A DNA stretch of 64,000 bases from Isoperla grammatica (GCA_945910005.1 OX246743.1:12320587-12384586), one strand, 5' to 3'. Shown: positions 1-9,962, counted from the first letter of the stretch. The notes: generated by a model from the letters alone, not told the origin. Translations and numbers: made by a program.

Positions 1-81
1 AAGCGCTCGTAGCTAAAAAACGTGTGGTTCAAATTTGTTTCTTTATTTTTTTTTTTTTTTTGCGTTAATTATCTTGACAAT
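1..81 (+). repeat. 3' end of composite spacer (window-truncated)
   Basis: This is the last 81 bp of the AT-rich spacer seen complete elsewhere. It begins at the agcgctcgtagc landmark, carries the ggttcaaattt B-box-like word at 26-36, and ends in gacaat before the array resumes at aaaacgcct. Unlike all other copies, the T-tract near 46-61 is an unbroken run of about 16 T; the others have an A in the middle. The rest of this spacer lies upstream of the window. Confidence 0.9.
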
Positions 82-1911
82 AAAACGCCTAACAATCTCC
101 CCAATGTGGCTCTCGTCACACCGTCATACTTGCGGCCCTCTTTGCAATCAAAACGCCTAACAATCTCACCAATGTGGCTCTCGTCACACCTTCATACTTG
201 CGACCCTCTTTTAAATCCAAGCGCCTAACAATCTCCCCGATGTGGCTCTCGTCACTCCGCCAAACTTGCGGCCCTCTTTGCAATCAAAACGCCTAACAAT
301 CTCCCCAATGTGGCTCTCGGCACTCCACCATACTTGCGGCCCTCTTTGCAATCCAAGTGCCTAACATCTCCCCAATGTAGCTCTCGGCACTCCCCCATAC
401 TTGCGGCCCTCTTTGCAATCCAAGTGCCTAACATCTCCCCAATGTTGCTCTCGCCACTGCGTCATACTTGCGGCCCTCTTTGCAATCCAAGCGCCTTACA
501 AACTCCCCAATGTGGCTCTCGTCACTCCGTCATACTTGCGGCCCTCTTTGCAATCCAAGCGCCTAACAAACTCCCCAATGTGGCTCTCGTCACCCCGTCA
601 TACTTGCGGCCCTTTTTGCATACGAAGCGCCTAACAATCTCCCTAATGTGGCTCTCATCACTTTACCATACTTGCGGCCCTCTTTGCCATCCAAGCGCCT
701 AACAATCTCCCAAATGTGGCTTTCGTCACTCGGTCATACTTGCGGCCCTCTTTGCAATCCAAGCGCCTTACAATCTCCCCAATGTGGCTCTCGTCACTCC
801 GTCATACTTGCGGCCCTCTTTGCAATCCAAGCGCCTTACAATCTCTCCAATGTGGCTCTCGTCACACCGCCATACTTGCGGCCCTCTTTGCAATCAGAGC
901 GCCTAACAATCGCCTTACAATCTCTCCAATGTGGCACTTTCCTTCCGTCACTCTTGCGGCCCTCTTTGCAATCCAAGCGCCTAACAATCTCTTCAAAGTG
1001 GCTCTCGTCACTCCGTCATACTTGCGGCCTTCTTTGCAATCCAAGCGCCTTACAATCTCCCAAATGTGGCTCTCGTCACACCGCCATACTCGCGGCCCTC
1101 TTTGCAATCCAAGCACCTAACAATCTCCCTAATGTGGCTCTCGCCACTCCGTCATACTTGCGGCCCTCTTTGCAATCCAAGCTCCTAAACATCTCTTTAA
1201 TGTGGCTCTCGTCACTCTACCATACTTGCGGCCCTCTATGCAATCAAAACGCCTTACAATCCCCCCAATGTGGCTCTCGTCACACCGTCATACTTGCGGC
1301 CCTCTTTGCAATCCAAGCGCCTTACAATCTCCCCAATGTGGCTCTCGTCACTCGGTCATACTTGCGGCCCTCTTTGAAATCCAAGCGCCTTACAATCTCC
1401 TCAATGTGGCTCTCGTCACACCGCCATACTTGCGGCCCTCTTTGCAATCCAAGCGCCTTACAATCTCCTAAATGTGGCTCTCGTCACACCGCCATACTTG
1501 CGGCCCTCTTTGCAATCCAAGCGCCTTACAATCTCCCCAATGTGGCTCTCGTCACACCGCCATACTTGCGGCCCTCTTTGCAATCCAAGCGCCTAACAAT
1601 CTCTCCAATGTGGCTCTCGCCACTCCGTCATACTTGCGGCCCTCTTTGCAATCCAAGCGCCTTGCAATCTCCCCAATGTGGCTCTCGTCACACCGCCATA
1701 CTTGCGGCCCTCTTTGCAATCAAAACGCCTAACAATCTCCCCGATGTGGGCTCTCGCCACTCCGCCATTCTTGCGGCCCTCTTTGCAATCCAAGCGCCTT
1801 ACAATCTCCCCAATATGGCTCTCGTTACTCCACCATACTTGCGGCCCTCTTTGCAATCAAAACGCCTAACAATCTCCCCAATGTGGCTCTCGTCACACCT
1901 TCATACTTGCG
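82..1911 (+). repeat. 68-bp satellite array, segment 0
   Basis: About 27 head-to-tail units. Landmarks in each unit are ctccccaatgtggctctc, tacttgcggccctc, aatccaagcgcc and a junction reading taac or ttac. The first units are of the aatcaaaacgcc type, as after every spacer, and the last ends at ttcatacttgcg, as before every spacer. A length-variant pair lies near 895-955: an 11-bp duplication (gcctaacaatc repeated as gccttacaatc) followed by a 67-bp unit with the word cactttccttccgtcact. An open frame of 430 codons at 648-1940 runs through this segment only because consecutive units lack the TAA junction in that frame. No coding function is inferred. Confidence 0.97.
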
Positions 1912-2085
1912 ATCAGATCATATTCTTGGATATTTTTTAAATCCAATGAAAGCCTCTTTTTGGAAATCTATCTATATTTGGAGTTACAATTACACTAAGA
2001 ATGAATAGAGATACAATGAGATTCATACCTGCATACATTGAGAGCAGTGTGTTATTTACCAGTGTAAGCGAGGCAATTTCTATCG

Positions 2086-2157
2086 GCTGGCACGGCGTAC
2101 GCAGTAACGTCGTAGCTTCGAATACTTGAGGTCTGGGGTTCAAAACCCATTACCCCC
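2086..2157 (+). other. tRNA-like segment, copy A (spacer 1)
   Basis: A 72-nt tRNA-like stretch. The A-box-like word cggcgtacgcag (2093-2104) and the B-box-like ggttcaaaacc (2137-2147) are 44 bp apart, the distance from tRNA position 8 to 52. The consensus B-box is ggttcganncc, so one base differs (G to A). A run of 10 T (2160-2169) follows at once, as expected of a polymerase III terminator. Acceptor pairing is not visible and position 18 is A instead of G, so this is a decayed relative of copy B and not a working tRNA. Confidence 0.6.
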
Positions 2158-2358
2158 AATTTTTTTTTTCCACCTATTTCACACATTTATATCATTTATA
2201 TCTCAATTTGCGGCGGTTTTATTATCAGATCGTATTCTCATGGATATTTTTTAAATCCAATGAAAACTTCTGTTCGTAAATCCAGATATGTTTCGTTACA
2301 TGCATTAATTGAGAGCCGTGTGTTATCTATACCAGTCTAAGCGATCCAACTTCCATCG

Positions 2359-2430
2359 TGAGGCATGGCGTACGCGGTAGCGTCGTGGACTAGTGTTTTA
2401 GAGGTCCGGGGTTCGAGACCCGTTACCACC
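2359..2430 (+). other. tRNA-like segment, copy B (spacer 1)
   Basis: This is the best-preserved tRNA-like segment type. The A-box tggcgtacgcgg (2366-2377) fits the tRNA pattern with U8, A14 and G18-G19, and the B-box ggttcgagacc (2410-2420) matches ggttcganncc fully, again 44 bp downstream. Numbered as a tRNA, the D stem can pair at all four positions (two G-U). The anticodon stem pairs at four of five positions around a loop with U33; the triplet at 34-36 is AGT, which would be threonine-type. Only the three inner T-stem pairs and about four of seven acceptor pairs form. Seven T follow at 2435-2441. Inference: a tRNA-derived pseudogene or SINE head that could still recruit TFIIIC. Folding was done by hand. 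Confidence 0.65.
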
Positions 2431-2524
2431 TTAATTTTTTTCTTCCATATTCAGAGCAGCAAAGTTGAGAAGGGTTTACTAAGGGGAAATTATTTTTTCA
2501 AGCGCTCGTAGCTAAAAAACGTGT

Positions 2525-2535
2525 GGTTCAAATTT
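2525..2535 (+). promoter_or_regulatory. B-box-like word in spacer tail
   Basis: The word ggttcaaattt matches the B-box core ggttcaann but not the final cc. It is preceded by tagctaa, which loosely resembles the start of an A-box, and followed by a T-tract with a single A. It recurs in every spacer. It may be the remnant of a third tRNA-like module or chance in AT-rich DNA. Confidence 0.3.
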
Positions 2536-5312
2536 GTTTCTGTATTTTTTTTATTTTTTTTGCGTTAATTATCTTGACAATAAAACGCCTAACAATCTCC
2601 CCAATGTTGCTCTCGTCACACCGTCATACTTGCGGCCAACTTTGCAATCAAAACGCCTTACAATCTCCCCAATGTGGCTCTCGTCACACCTTCATACTTG
2701 CGGCCCTCTTTTTAATCCAAGCGCCTAACAATCTCCCCGATGTGGCTCTCGTCACTCCGCCATACTTGCGGCCCTCTTTGCAATCAAAACGCCTAACAAT
2801 CTCCCCAATGTGGCTCTCGGCACTCCACCATACTTGCGGCCCTCTTTGCAATCCAAGTGCCTAACATCTCCCCAATGTGGCTCTCGGCACTCCCGCATAC
2901 TTGCGGCCCTCTTTGCAATCCAAGTGCCTAACATCTCCCCAATGTGGCTCTTGCCACTCCGTCATACTTGCGGCCCTCTTTGCAATCAAAGCGCCTTACA
3001 AACTCCCCAATGTGGCTCTCGTCACTCCGTCATACTTGCGGCCCTCTTTGCAATCCAAGCGCCTAACAATCTCCCCAATGTGGCTCTCATCACTTTACCA
3101 TACTTGCGGCCCTCTTTGCTATCCAAGCGCCTAACAGTCTCCCCAATGTGGCTCTCGTCACTCGGTCATACTTGCGGCCCTCTTTGCAATCCAAGCGCCT
3201 TACAATCTCCCCAATGTGGCTCTCGTCATACCGCCATACTTGCGGCCCTCTTTGCAATCCAAGCGCTTTACAATCTCCCCAGTGTTGCTCTCGTCATTTC
3301 GTTAGACTTGCGGCCCTTTTTGCAATCCAAGCGCCTAACAATCTCCCCAATGTGGCTCTCGTCACACCGTCATACTTGCGGCCCTCTTTGCAATCCAAGA
3401 GCCTCACAATCTCCCCAAGGTGGCACTTTCACTCCGTCACTCTTGCGGCCCTCTTTGCAATCCAAGCGCCTTACAATCTCCCCAATGTGGCTCTCGTCAC
3501 ACCGCCATACTCGCGGCCCTCTTTGCAATCAGAGCGCCTAACAATCGCCTTACAATCTCCCCAATGTGGCTCTCGGCACTCCACCATACTTGTGGCCCCC
3601 TTTGCAATCCAAGCGCCTTACAATCTCCCCAATATGGCTCTCGTCACTCCACCTTACGTGCGGCCCTCTTTGCAATCAAGACGCCTAACAATCTCCCCAA
3701 TGTGGCTCTCGGCACTCCACCATACTTGCGGCCCTCTTTGCAATCCAAGTGCCTAACATCTCCCCAATGTGGCTCTCGCCACTCCGCCATACTCGCGGCC
3801 CTCTTTTGCAATCCAAGCGCCTAACAATCTCCCCAATGTGTCTCTATTCACTCCACAATACTTGCGGCCCTCATTGCAATCAGAGCGCCTAATTATCTCC
3901 CCGATGCGGCTCTCGCCACTCCGTCATACTTGCGGCCCTCTTTGCAATCAAAGCGCCTTACAATCTCCCCAGTGGGGCTTCACCACTCCGTCATACTTGC
4001 GGCCCTCTTTTCAATCCAAGCGTCTTACAATCTCCCCAGTGTTGCTCTCGCCACTCCGTCATACTTGCGGCCCTCTTTGCAATCCAAGCTCCTGACAATC
4101 CCCCCAATGTTGCTCTCGTCACACCGTCATACTTGCGGCCCTCTTTTCAATCCAAGCGCCTTACAATCTCCCCAATGTGGCTCTCGTCACTCGGTCATAC
4201 TTGCGGCCCTCTTTGAAATCCAAGCGCCTTACAATCTCCTCAATGTGGCTCTCGCCACACCGCCATACTTGCGGCCCTCTTTGCAATCCAAGCGCCTAAC
4301 AATCTCCCCAATGTGGCTCTCATCACTTTACCATACTTGCGGCCCTCTTTGCCATAACAATCTCCCCAATGTGGCTCTCGTCACACCGCCATACTTGCGG
4401 CCCTCTTTGCAATCCAAGCGCTTTACAATCTCCCCAGTGTTGCTCTCGTCATTTCGTTAGACTTGCGGCCCTCTTTGCAATCCAAGCGCCTAACAATCTC
4501 CCCAATGTGGCTCTCGTAACACCTGCATACTTGCGGCCCTCTTTGCAATCCAAGAGCCTCACAATCTCCCCAAGGTGGCACTTTCACTCCGTCACTCTTG
4601 CGGCCCTCTTTGCAATCCAAGCGCCTTACAATCTCCCCAATGTGGCTCTCGTCACACCGCCATACTCGCGGCCCTCTTTGCAATCAGAGCGCCTAACAAT
4701 CGCCTAACAATCTCCCCAATGTGGCTCTCGGCACTCCACCATACTAGCGGCCCTCTTTGCCATCCAAGCGCCTAACAATCTCCCCAATGTGGCTTTCGTC
4801 ACTCGGTCATACTTGCGGCCCTCTTTGCAATCCAATCGACTTACAATCTCCCCAATGTGGCTCTCGTCACTCCGTCATACTTGCGGCCCTCTTTGCAATC
4901 CAAGCGCCTTACAATCTCTCCATTGTGGCTCTCGTCACACCGCCATACTAGCGGCCCTCTTTGCAATCAGAGCGCCTAACAATCGCCTTACAATCTCCCC
5001 AATGTGGCACTTTCACTCCGTCACTCTTGCGGCCCTCTTTGCAATCCAAGCGCCTAACAATCTCTCCAATGTGGCTCTCGTCACTCCGTCATACTTGCGG
5101 CCCTCTTTGCAATCCAAACGCCTTACAATCTCCCAAATGTGGCTCTCGTCACACCGCCATACTCGCGGCCCTCTTTGCAATCCAAGCACCAAACAATCTC
5201 CCTAATGTGGCTCTCGCCACTCCGTCATACTTGCGGCCCTCTTTGCAATCCAAGCGCCTACCAATCTTCCCAATGTGGCTCTCGTCACTCTACCATACTT
5301 GCGGCCCTCTAT

Positions 5313-6069
5313 GCAATCAAAGCGCCTTACAATCTCCCCAGTGGGGCTCTCACCACTCCGTCATACTTGCGGCCCTCTTTTCAATCCAAGCGTCTAACAA
5401 TCTCCCCAGTGTTGCTTTCGCCACTCCGTCATACTTGCGGCCCTCTTTGCAATCCAAGCACCTAACAATCTCCCTAATGTGGCTCTCGCCACTCCGTCAT
5501 ACTTGCGGCCCTCTTTGCAATCCAAGCGCTTAACAATCTCCCCAATGTGGCTCTCGTCACTCTTCCATACTTGCGGCCCTCTATGCAATCAAAACTCCTT
5601 ACAATCCCCCCAATGTTGCTCTCGTCACACCGTCATACTTGCGGCCCTCTTTTCAATCCAAGCGCCTTACAATCTCCCCAATGTGGCTCTCGTCACTCGG
5701 TCATACTTGCGGCCCTCTTTGAAATCCAAGCGCCTTACAATCTCCTCAATGTGGCTCTCGCCACACCGCCATACTTGCGGCCCTCTTTGCAATCCAAGCG
5801 CCTTACAATCTCCCCAATGTGGCTCTCGTCACACCGCCATACTTGCGGCCCTCTTTGCAATCCAAGCGCCTTACAATCTCCCCAATGTGGCTCTCGTCAC
5901 ACCGCCATACTTGCGGCCCTCTTTGCAATCCAAGCGCCTAACAATCTCTCCAATGTGGCTCTCGCCACTCCGTCATACTTGCGGCCCTCTTTGCAATCCA
6001 AGCGCCTTGCAATCTCCCCAATGTGGCTCTCGTCACACCGCCATACTTGCGGCCCTCTTTGCAATCAAA
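5313..6069 (+). repeat. 16-unit-spaced block, copy 1 of 4
   Basis: This block of about 757 bp is recognised by a run of private variants in fixed order: cagtggggctctcacc, tcaatccaagcgtct, cagtgttgct, aagcacctaacaatc, aagcgcttaac, ctatgcaatcaaaactcc, tttgaaatcc and cgccttgcaatc. The same order recurs at 6401, 8485 and 12480. The shift to the next copy is exactly 1,088 bp, pointing to unequal crossing-over in register. Confidence 0.85.
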
Positions 6070-6400
6070 GCGCCTTACAATCTCCCTAATATGGCTCTCG
6101 TCACTCCACCTTACGTGCGGCCCTCTTTGCAATCAAGACGCCTAACAATCTCCCCAATGTGGATCTCGGCACTCCACCATACTTGCGGCCCTCTTTGCAA
6201 TCCAAGTGCCTTACATCTCCCCAATGTGGCTCTCGCCACTCCGCCATACTCGCGGCCCTCTTTTGCAATCCAAGCGCCTAACAATCTCCCCAATGTGTCT
6301 CTTTTCACTCCACAATACTTGCGGCCCTCTTTGCAATCAGAGCGCCTAATTATCTCTTCGATGCGGCTCTCGCCACTCCGTCATACTTGCGGCCCTCTTT

Positions 6401-7157
6401 GCAATCAAAGCGCCTTACAATCTCCCCAGTGGGGCTCTCACCACTCCGTCATACTTGCGGCCCTCTTTTCAATCCAAGCGTCTAACAATCTCCCCAGTGT
6501 TGCTCTCGCCACTCCGTCATACTTGCGGCCCTCTTTGCAATCCAAGCACCTAACAATCTCCCTAATGTGGCTCTCGCCACTCCGTCATACTTGCGGCCCT
6601 CTTTGCAATCCAAGCGCTTAACAATCTCCCCAATGTGGCTCTCGTCACTCTACCATACTTGCGGCCCTCTATGCAATCAAAACTCCTTACAATCCCCCCA
6701 ATGTTGCTCTCGTCACACCGTCATACTTGCGGCCCTCTTTTCAATCCAAGCGCCTTACAATCTCCCCAATGTGGCTCTCGTCACTCGGTCATACTTGCGG
6801 CCCTCTTTGAAATCCAAGCGCCTTACAATCTCCTCAATGTGGCTCTCGCCACACCGCCATTCTTGCGGCCCTCTTTGCAATCCAAGCGCCTTACAATCTC
6901 CCCAATGTGGCTCTCGTCACACCGCCATACTTGCGGCCCTTTTTGCAATCCAAGCGCCTTACAATCTCCCCAATGTGGCTCTCGTCACACCGCCATACTT
7001 GCGGCCCTCTTTGCAATCCAAGCGCCTAACAATCTCTCCAATGTGGCTCTCGCCACTCCGTCATACTTGCGGCCCTCTTTGCAATCCAAGCGCCTTGCAA
7101 TCTCCCCAATGTGGCTCTCGTCACACCGCCATACTTGCGGCCCTCTTTGCAATCAAA
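6401..7157 (+). repeat. 16-unit-spaced block, copy 2 of 4
   Basis: It carries the same ordered variants as the copy at 5313. Small differences from copy 1 include ccattcttgcgg in place of ccatacttgcgg near 6857 and ctctaccatac in place of ctcttccatac near 6647. It leads directly into the terminal units before spacer 2. Confidence 0.85.
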
Positions 7158-7518
7158 ACGCCTAACAATCTCCCCGATGTGGGCTCTCGCCACTCCGCCA
7201 TTCTTGCGGCCCTCTTTGCAATCCAAGCGCCTTACAATCTCCCCAATATGGCTCTCGTCACTCCACCATACTTGCGGCCCTCTTTGCAATCAAAACGCCT
7301 TACAATCTCCCCAATGTGGCTCTCGTCACACCTTCATACTTGCGATCAGATCATATTCTTGGATATTTTTTAAATCCAATGAAAGCCTCTTTTTGGAAAT
7401 CTATCTATATTTGGAGTTACAATTACACTAAGAATGAATAGAGATACAATGAGATTCATACCTGCATACATTGAGAGCAGTGTGTTATTTACCAGTGTAA
7501 GCGAGGCAATTTCTATCG

Positions 7519-7590
7519 GCTGGCACGGCGTACGCAGTAACGTCGTAGCTTCGAATACTTGAGGTCTGGGGTTCAAAACCCATTACCCCC
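7519..7590 (+). other. tRNA-like segment, copy A (spacer 2)
   Basis: B-box-like ggttcaaaacc at 7570-7580, A-box-like word at 7526-7537, T-run directly after. Same state as in spacer 1. Confidence 0.6.
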
Positions 7591-7791
7591 AATTTTTTTT
7601 TTTCACCTATTTCACACATTTATATCATTTATATCTCAATGTGCGGCGGTTTTATTATCAGATCGTATTCTCATGGATATTTTTTAAATCCAATGAAACC
7701 TTCTGTTCGTAAATCCAGATATGTTTCGTTACATGCATTAATTGAGAGCCGTGTGTTATCTATACCAGTCTAAGCGATCCAACTTTCATCG

Positions 7792-7863
7792 TGAGGCATG
7801 GCGTACGCGGTAGCGTCGTGGACTAGTGTTTTAGAGGTCCGGGGTTCGAGACCCGTTACCACC
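7792..7863 (+). other. tRNA-like segment, copy B (spacer 2)
   Basis: Perfect B-box ggttcgagacc at 7843-7853, A-box tggcgtacgcgg at 7799-7810, anticodon-position triplet AGT. Seven T follow a few bases later. Confidence 0.65.
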
Positions 7864-8014
7864 ACGATTTTTTTCTTCCATATTCAGAGCAGCAAAGTTG
7901 AGAAGGGTTTACTAAGGGGAAATTATTTTTTCAAGCGCTCGTAGCTAAAAAACGTGTGGTTCAAATTTGTTTCTGTATTTTTTTTATTTTTTTTGCGTTA
8001 ATTATCTTGACAAT

Positions 8015-9291
8015 AAAACGCCTGACAATCTCCCCAATGTGGCTCTCGTCACACCGTCATACTTGCGGCCCTCTTTGCAATCAAAACGCCTAACAATCTC
8101 CCCAATGTGGCTCTCGGCACTCCACCATACTTGCGGCCCTCTTTGCAATCAAAGCGCCTTACAATCTCCCTAATATGGCTCTCGTCACTCCACCTTACGT
8201 GCGGCCCTTTTTGCAATCAAGACGCCTAACATCCTCCCCAATGTGGCTCTCGGCACTCCACCATACTTGCGGCCCTCTTTGCAATCCAAGTGCCTAACAT
8301 CTCCCCAATGTGGCTCTCGCCACTCCGCCATACTCGCGGCCCTCTTTTGCAATCCAAGCGCCTAACAATCTCCCCAATGTGTCTCTATTCACTCCACAAT
8401 ACTTGCGGCCCTCTTTGCAATCAGAGCGCCTAATTATCTCTTCGATGCGGCTCTCGCCACTCCGTCATACTTGCGGCCCTCTTTGCAATCAAAGCGCCTT
8501 ACAATCTCCCCAGTGGGGCTCTCACCACTCCGTCATACTTGCGGCCCTCTTTTCAATCCAAGCGTCTAACAATCTCCCCAGTGTTGCTCTCGCCACTCCG
8601 TCATACTTGCGGCCCTCTTTGCAATCCAAGCACCTAACAATCTCCCTAATGTGGCTCTCGCCACTCCGTCATACTTGCGGCCCTCTTTGCAATCCAAGCG
8701 CTTAACAATCTCCCCAATGTGGCTCTCGTCACTCTTCCATACTTGCGGCCCTCTATGCAATCAAAACTCCTTACAATCCCCCCAATGTTGCTCTCGTCAC
8801 ACCGTCATACTTGCGGCCCTCTTTTCAATCCAAGCGCCTTACAATCTCCCCAATGTGGCTCTCGTCACTCGGTCATACTTGCGGCCCTCTTTGAAATCCA
8901 AGCGCCTTACAATCTCCTCAATGTGGCTCTCGCCACACCGCCATACTTGCGGCCCTCTTTGCAATCCAAGCGCCTTACAATCTCCCCAATGTGGCTCTCG
9001 TCACACCGCCATACTTGCGGCCCTCTTTGCAATCCAAGCGCCTTACAATCTCCCCAATGTGGCTCTCGTCACACCGCCATACTTGCGGCCCTCTTTGCAA
9101 TCCAAGCGCCTAACAATCTCTCCAATGTGGCTCTCGCCACTCCGTCATACTTGCGGCCCTCTTTGCAATCCAAGCGCCTTGCAATCTCCCCAATGTGGCT
9201 CTCGTCACACCGCCATACTTGCGGCCCTCTTTGCAATCAAAACGCCTAACAATCTCCCCAATGTGGCTCTCGTCACACCTTCATACTTGCG
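8015..9291 (+). repeat. 68-bp satellite array, segment 2
   Basis: About 19 units, the shortest complete array. The first units carry cctgacaatc at the spacer edge. From about 8150 it follows the order seen at 6060-7160 of the previous array. It ends on cacaccttcatacttgcg but lacks the gatgtgggctctcgcc and ccaatatgg units that usually precede a spacer, a loss shared with the array ending at 13286. Confidence 0.97.
8485..9241 (+). repeat. 16-unit-spaced block, copy 3 of 4
   Basis: The same ordered private variants as at 5313 and 6401, 2,084 bp after the second copy. It forms the left part of the 3,995-bp duplicated unit. Confidence 0.85.
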
Positions 9292-9465
9292 ATCAGATCA
9301 TATTCTTGGATATTTTTTAAATCCAATGAAAGCCTCTTTTTGGAAATCTATCTATATTTGGAGTTACAATTACACTAAGAATGAATAGAGATACAATGAG
9401 ATTCATACCTGCATACATTGAGAGCAGTGTGTTATTTACCAGTGTAAGCGAGGCAATTTCTATCG

Positions 9466-9537
9466 GCTGGCACGGCGTACGCAGTAACGTCGTAGCTTCG
9501 AATACTTGAGGTCTGGTGTTCAAAACCCATTACCCCC
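9466..9537 (+). other. tRNA-like segment, copy A (spacer 3)
   Basis: The B-box position reads tgttcaaaacc (9517-9527), so the first G of the box is lost in addition to the G-to-A change shared by all copy A segments. This copy is the less likely of the two to bind TFIIIC. Confidence 0.55.
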
Positions 9538-9738
9538 AATTTTTTTTTTCCACCTATTTCACACATTTATATCATTTATATCTCAATTTGCGGCGGTTTT
9601 ATTATCAGATCGTATTCTCATGGATATTTTTTAAATACAATGAAACCTTCTGTTCGTAAATCCAGATATGTTTCGTTACATGCATTAATTGAGAGCCGTG
9701 TGTTATCTATACCAGTCTAAGCGATCCAACTTCCATCG

Positions 9739-9810
9739 TGAGGCATGGCGTACGCGGAAGCGTCGTGGACTAGTGTTTTAGAGGTCCGGGGTTCGAGACC
9801 CGTTACCACC
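9739..9810 (+). other. tRNA-like segment, copy B (spacer 3)
   Basis: Perfect B-box at 9790-9800. Position 20 of the D loop is A (cgcggaagc) where most copies have T; stems are unaffected. AGT is at the anticodon position. Confidence 0.65.
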
Positions 9811-9962
9811 ACGATTTTTTTCTTCCATATTCAGAGCAGCAAAGTTGAGAAGGGTTTACTAAGGGGAAATTATTTTTTCAAGCGCTCGTAGCTAAAAAAA
9901 CGTGTGGTTCAAATTTGTTTCTGTATTTTTTTTATTTTTTTTGCGTTAATTATCTTGACAAT

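Larger units (their letters stand above)
1912..2581 (+). repeat. Composite spacer 1 (dimeric tRNA-like element)
   Basis: AT-rich 670-bp interruption of the satellite. It holds two diverged copies of one module: copy A from 1912 (atcagatcatattc) to the T-run ending 2169, and copy B from 2224 (atcagatcgtattc) to the T-run ending 2441. Shared landmarks in the same order are ggatattttttaaatccaat, gagagc.gtgtgttat, accagt.taagcga, ggcgtacgc, gaggtc.gggg and accc.ttacc. Each copy ends with a tRNA-like segment. After copy B comes a third stretch (2442-2581) with agcgctcgtagc, a B-box-like ggttcaaattt at 2525-2535 and a T-tract. The left edge interrupts a satellite unit after cttgcg and the right edge re-enters a unit at aaaacgcct, so about 15 bp of one unit is missing. 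In this copy the bases after the second tRNA-like segment read ccttaatt instead of the usual ccacgatt. It is probably tRNA-derived, SINE-like DNA; no protein is encoded. Confidence 0.95.
2582..7344 (+). repeat. 68-bp satellite array, segment 1
   Basis: About 70 units. Two internal block duplications are visible. Roughly 3225-3570 is repeated at 4380-4725 (shift about 1,155 bp; both carry the rare words gttagacttgcgg and caaggtggcactttc). The block 5313-6069 is repeated at 6401-7157 (shift 1,088 bp, exactly 16 units). 11-bp duplicated junctions occur near 3533 and 4973. The last units (…ccaatatggctctc…, …cacaccttcatacttgcg) are the same terminal units that precede most spacers. Confidence 0.97.
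7345..8014 (+). repeat. Composite spacer 2
   Basis: 670 bp, colinear with spacer 1 from edge to edge. Differences seen include tctcaatgtgcgg for tctcaatttgcgg, aactttcatcg for aacttccatcg, and ccacgattttttt after the second tRNA-like segment (the majority form). Confidence 0.95.
9292..9962 (+). repeat. Composite spacer 3
   Basis: 671 bp; the extra base is in the A-run of agctaaaaaaacgtg. It shares with spacers 4 and 8 the changes ggtctggtgttc (copy A B-box) and ttttaaatacaatg, so these three copies are closest relatives. Confidence 0.95.

Noticed and set aside
82..1911. CRISPR array
   Set aside because: Units abut directly with no unique spacers between repeats, the unit is 68 bp, and there are no cas genes.
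648..1940. 430-codon ORF and the many other long ORFs as protein genes
   Set aside because: They lie wholly in 68-bp satellite, overlap in several frames and both strands, end wherever a taa-type unit comes into frame, and show no domain, start context or codon bias of their own.
1937..2143. Conserved 68-codon ORF on the - strand of each spacer
   Set aside because: It is the antisense of tRNA-like copy A and its flank. It is conserved because the spacers are recent copies, and its first residues (MNPRPQVFEA) are the usual translation of an antisense tRNA-like sequence.
2359..2430. Functional tRNA gene
   Set aside because: The B-box and spacing fit, but the acceptor stem pairs at only about four of seven positions and two T-stem pairs fail; the segment is repeated as part of a spacer.
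1912..2581. DNA transposon or LTR element
   Set aside because: The spacer has no terminal inverted repeats, no long terminal repeats, no target-site duplication and no transposase or polymerase fragment; the internal repetition is a direct dimer.
2560..2590. Bacterial promoter (ttgaca-like word in atcttgacaataaaacg)
   Set aside because: There is no matching -10 at proper spacing and no gene downstream; the word lies at a satellite edge in eukaryotic repeat DNA.
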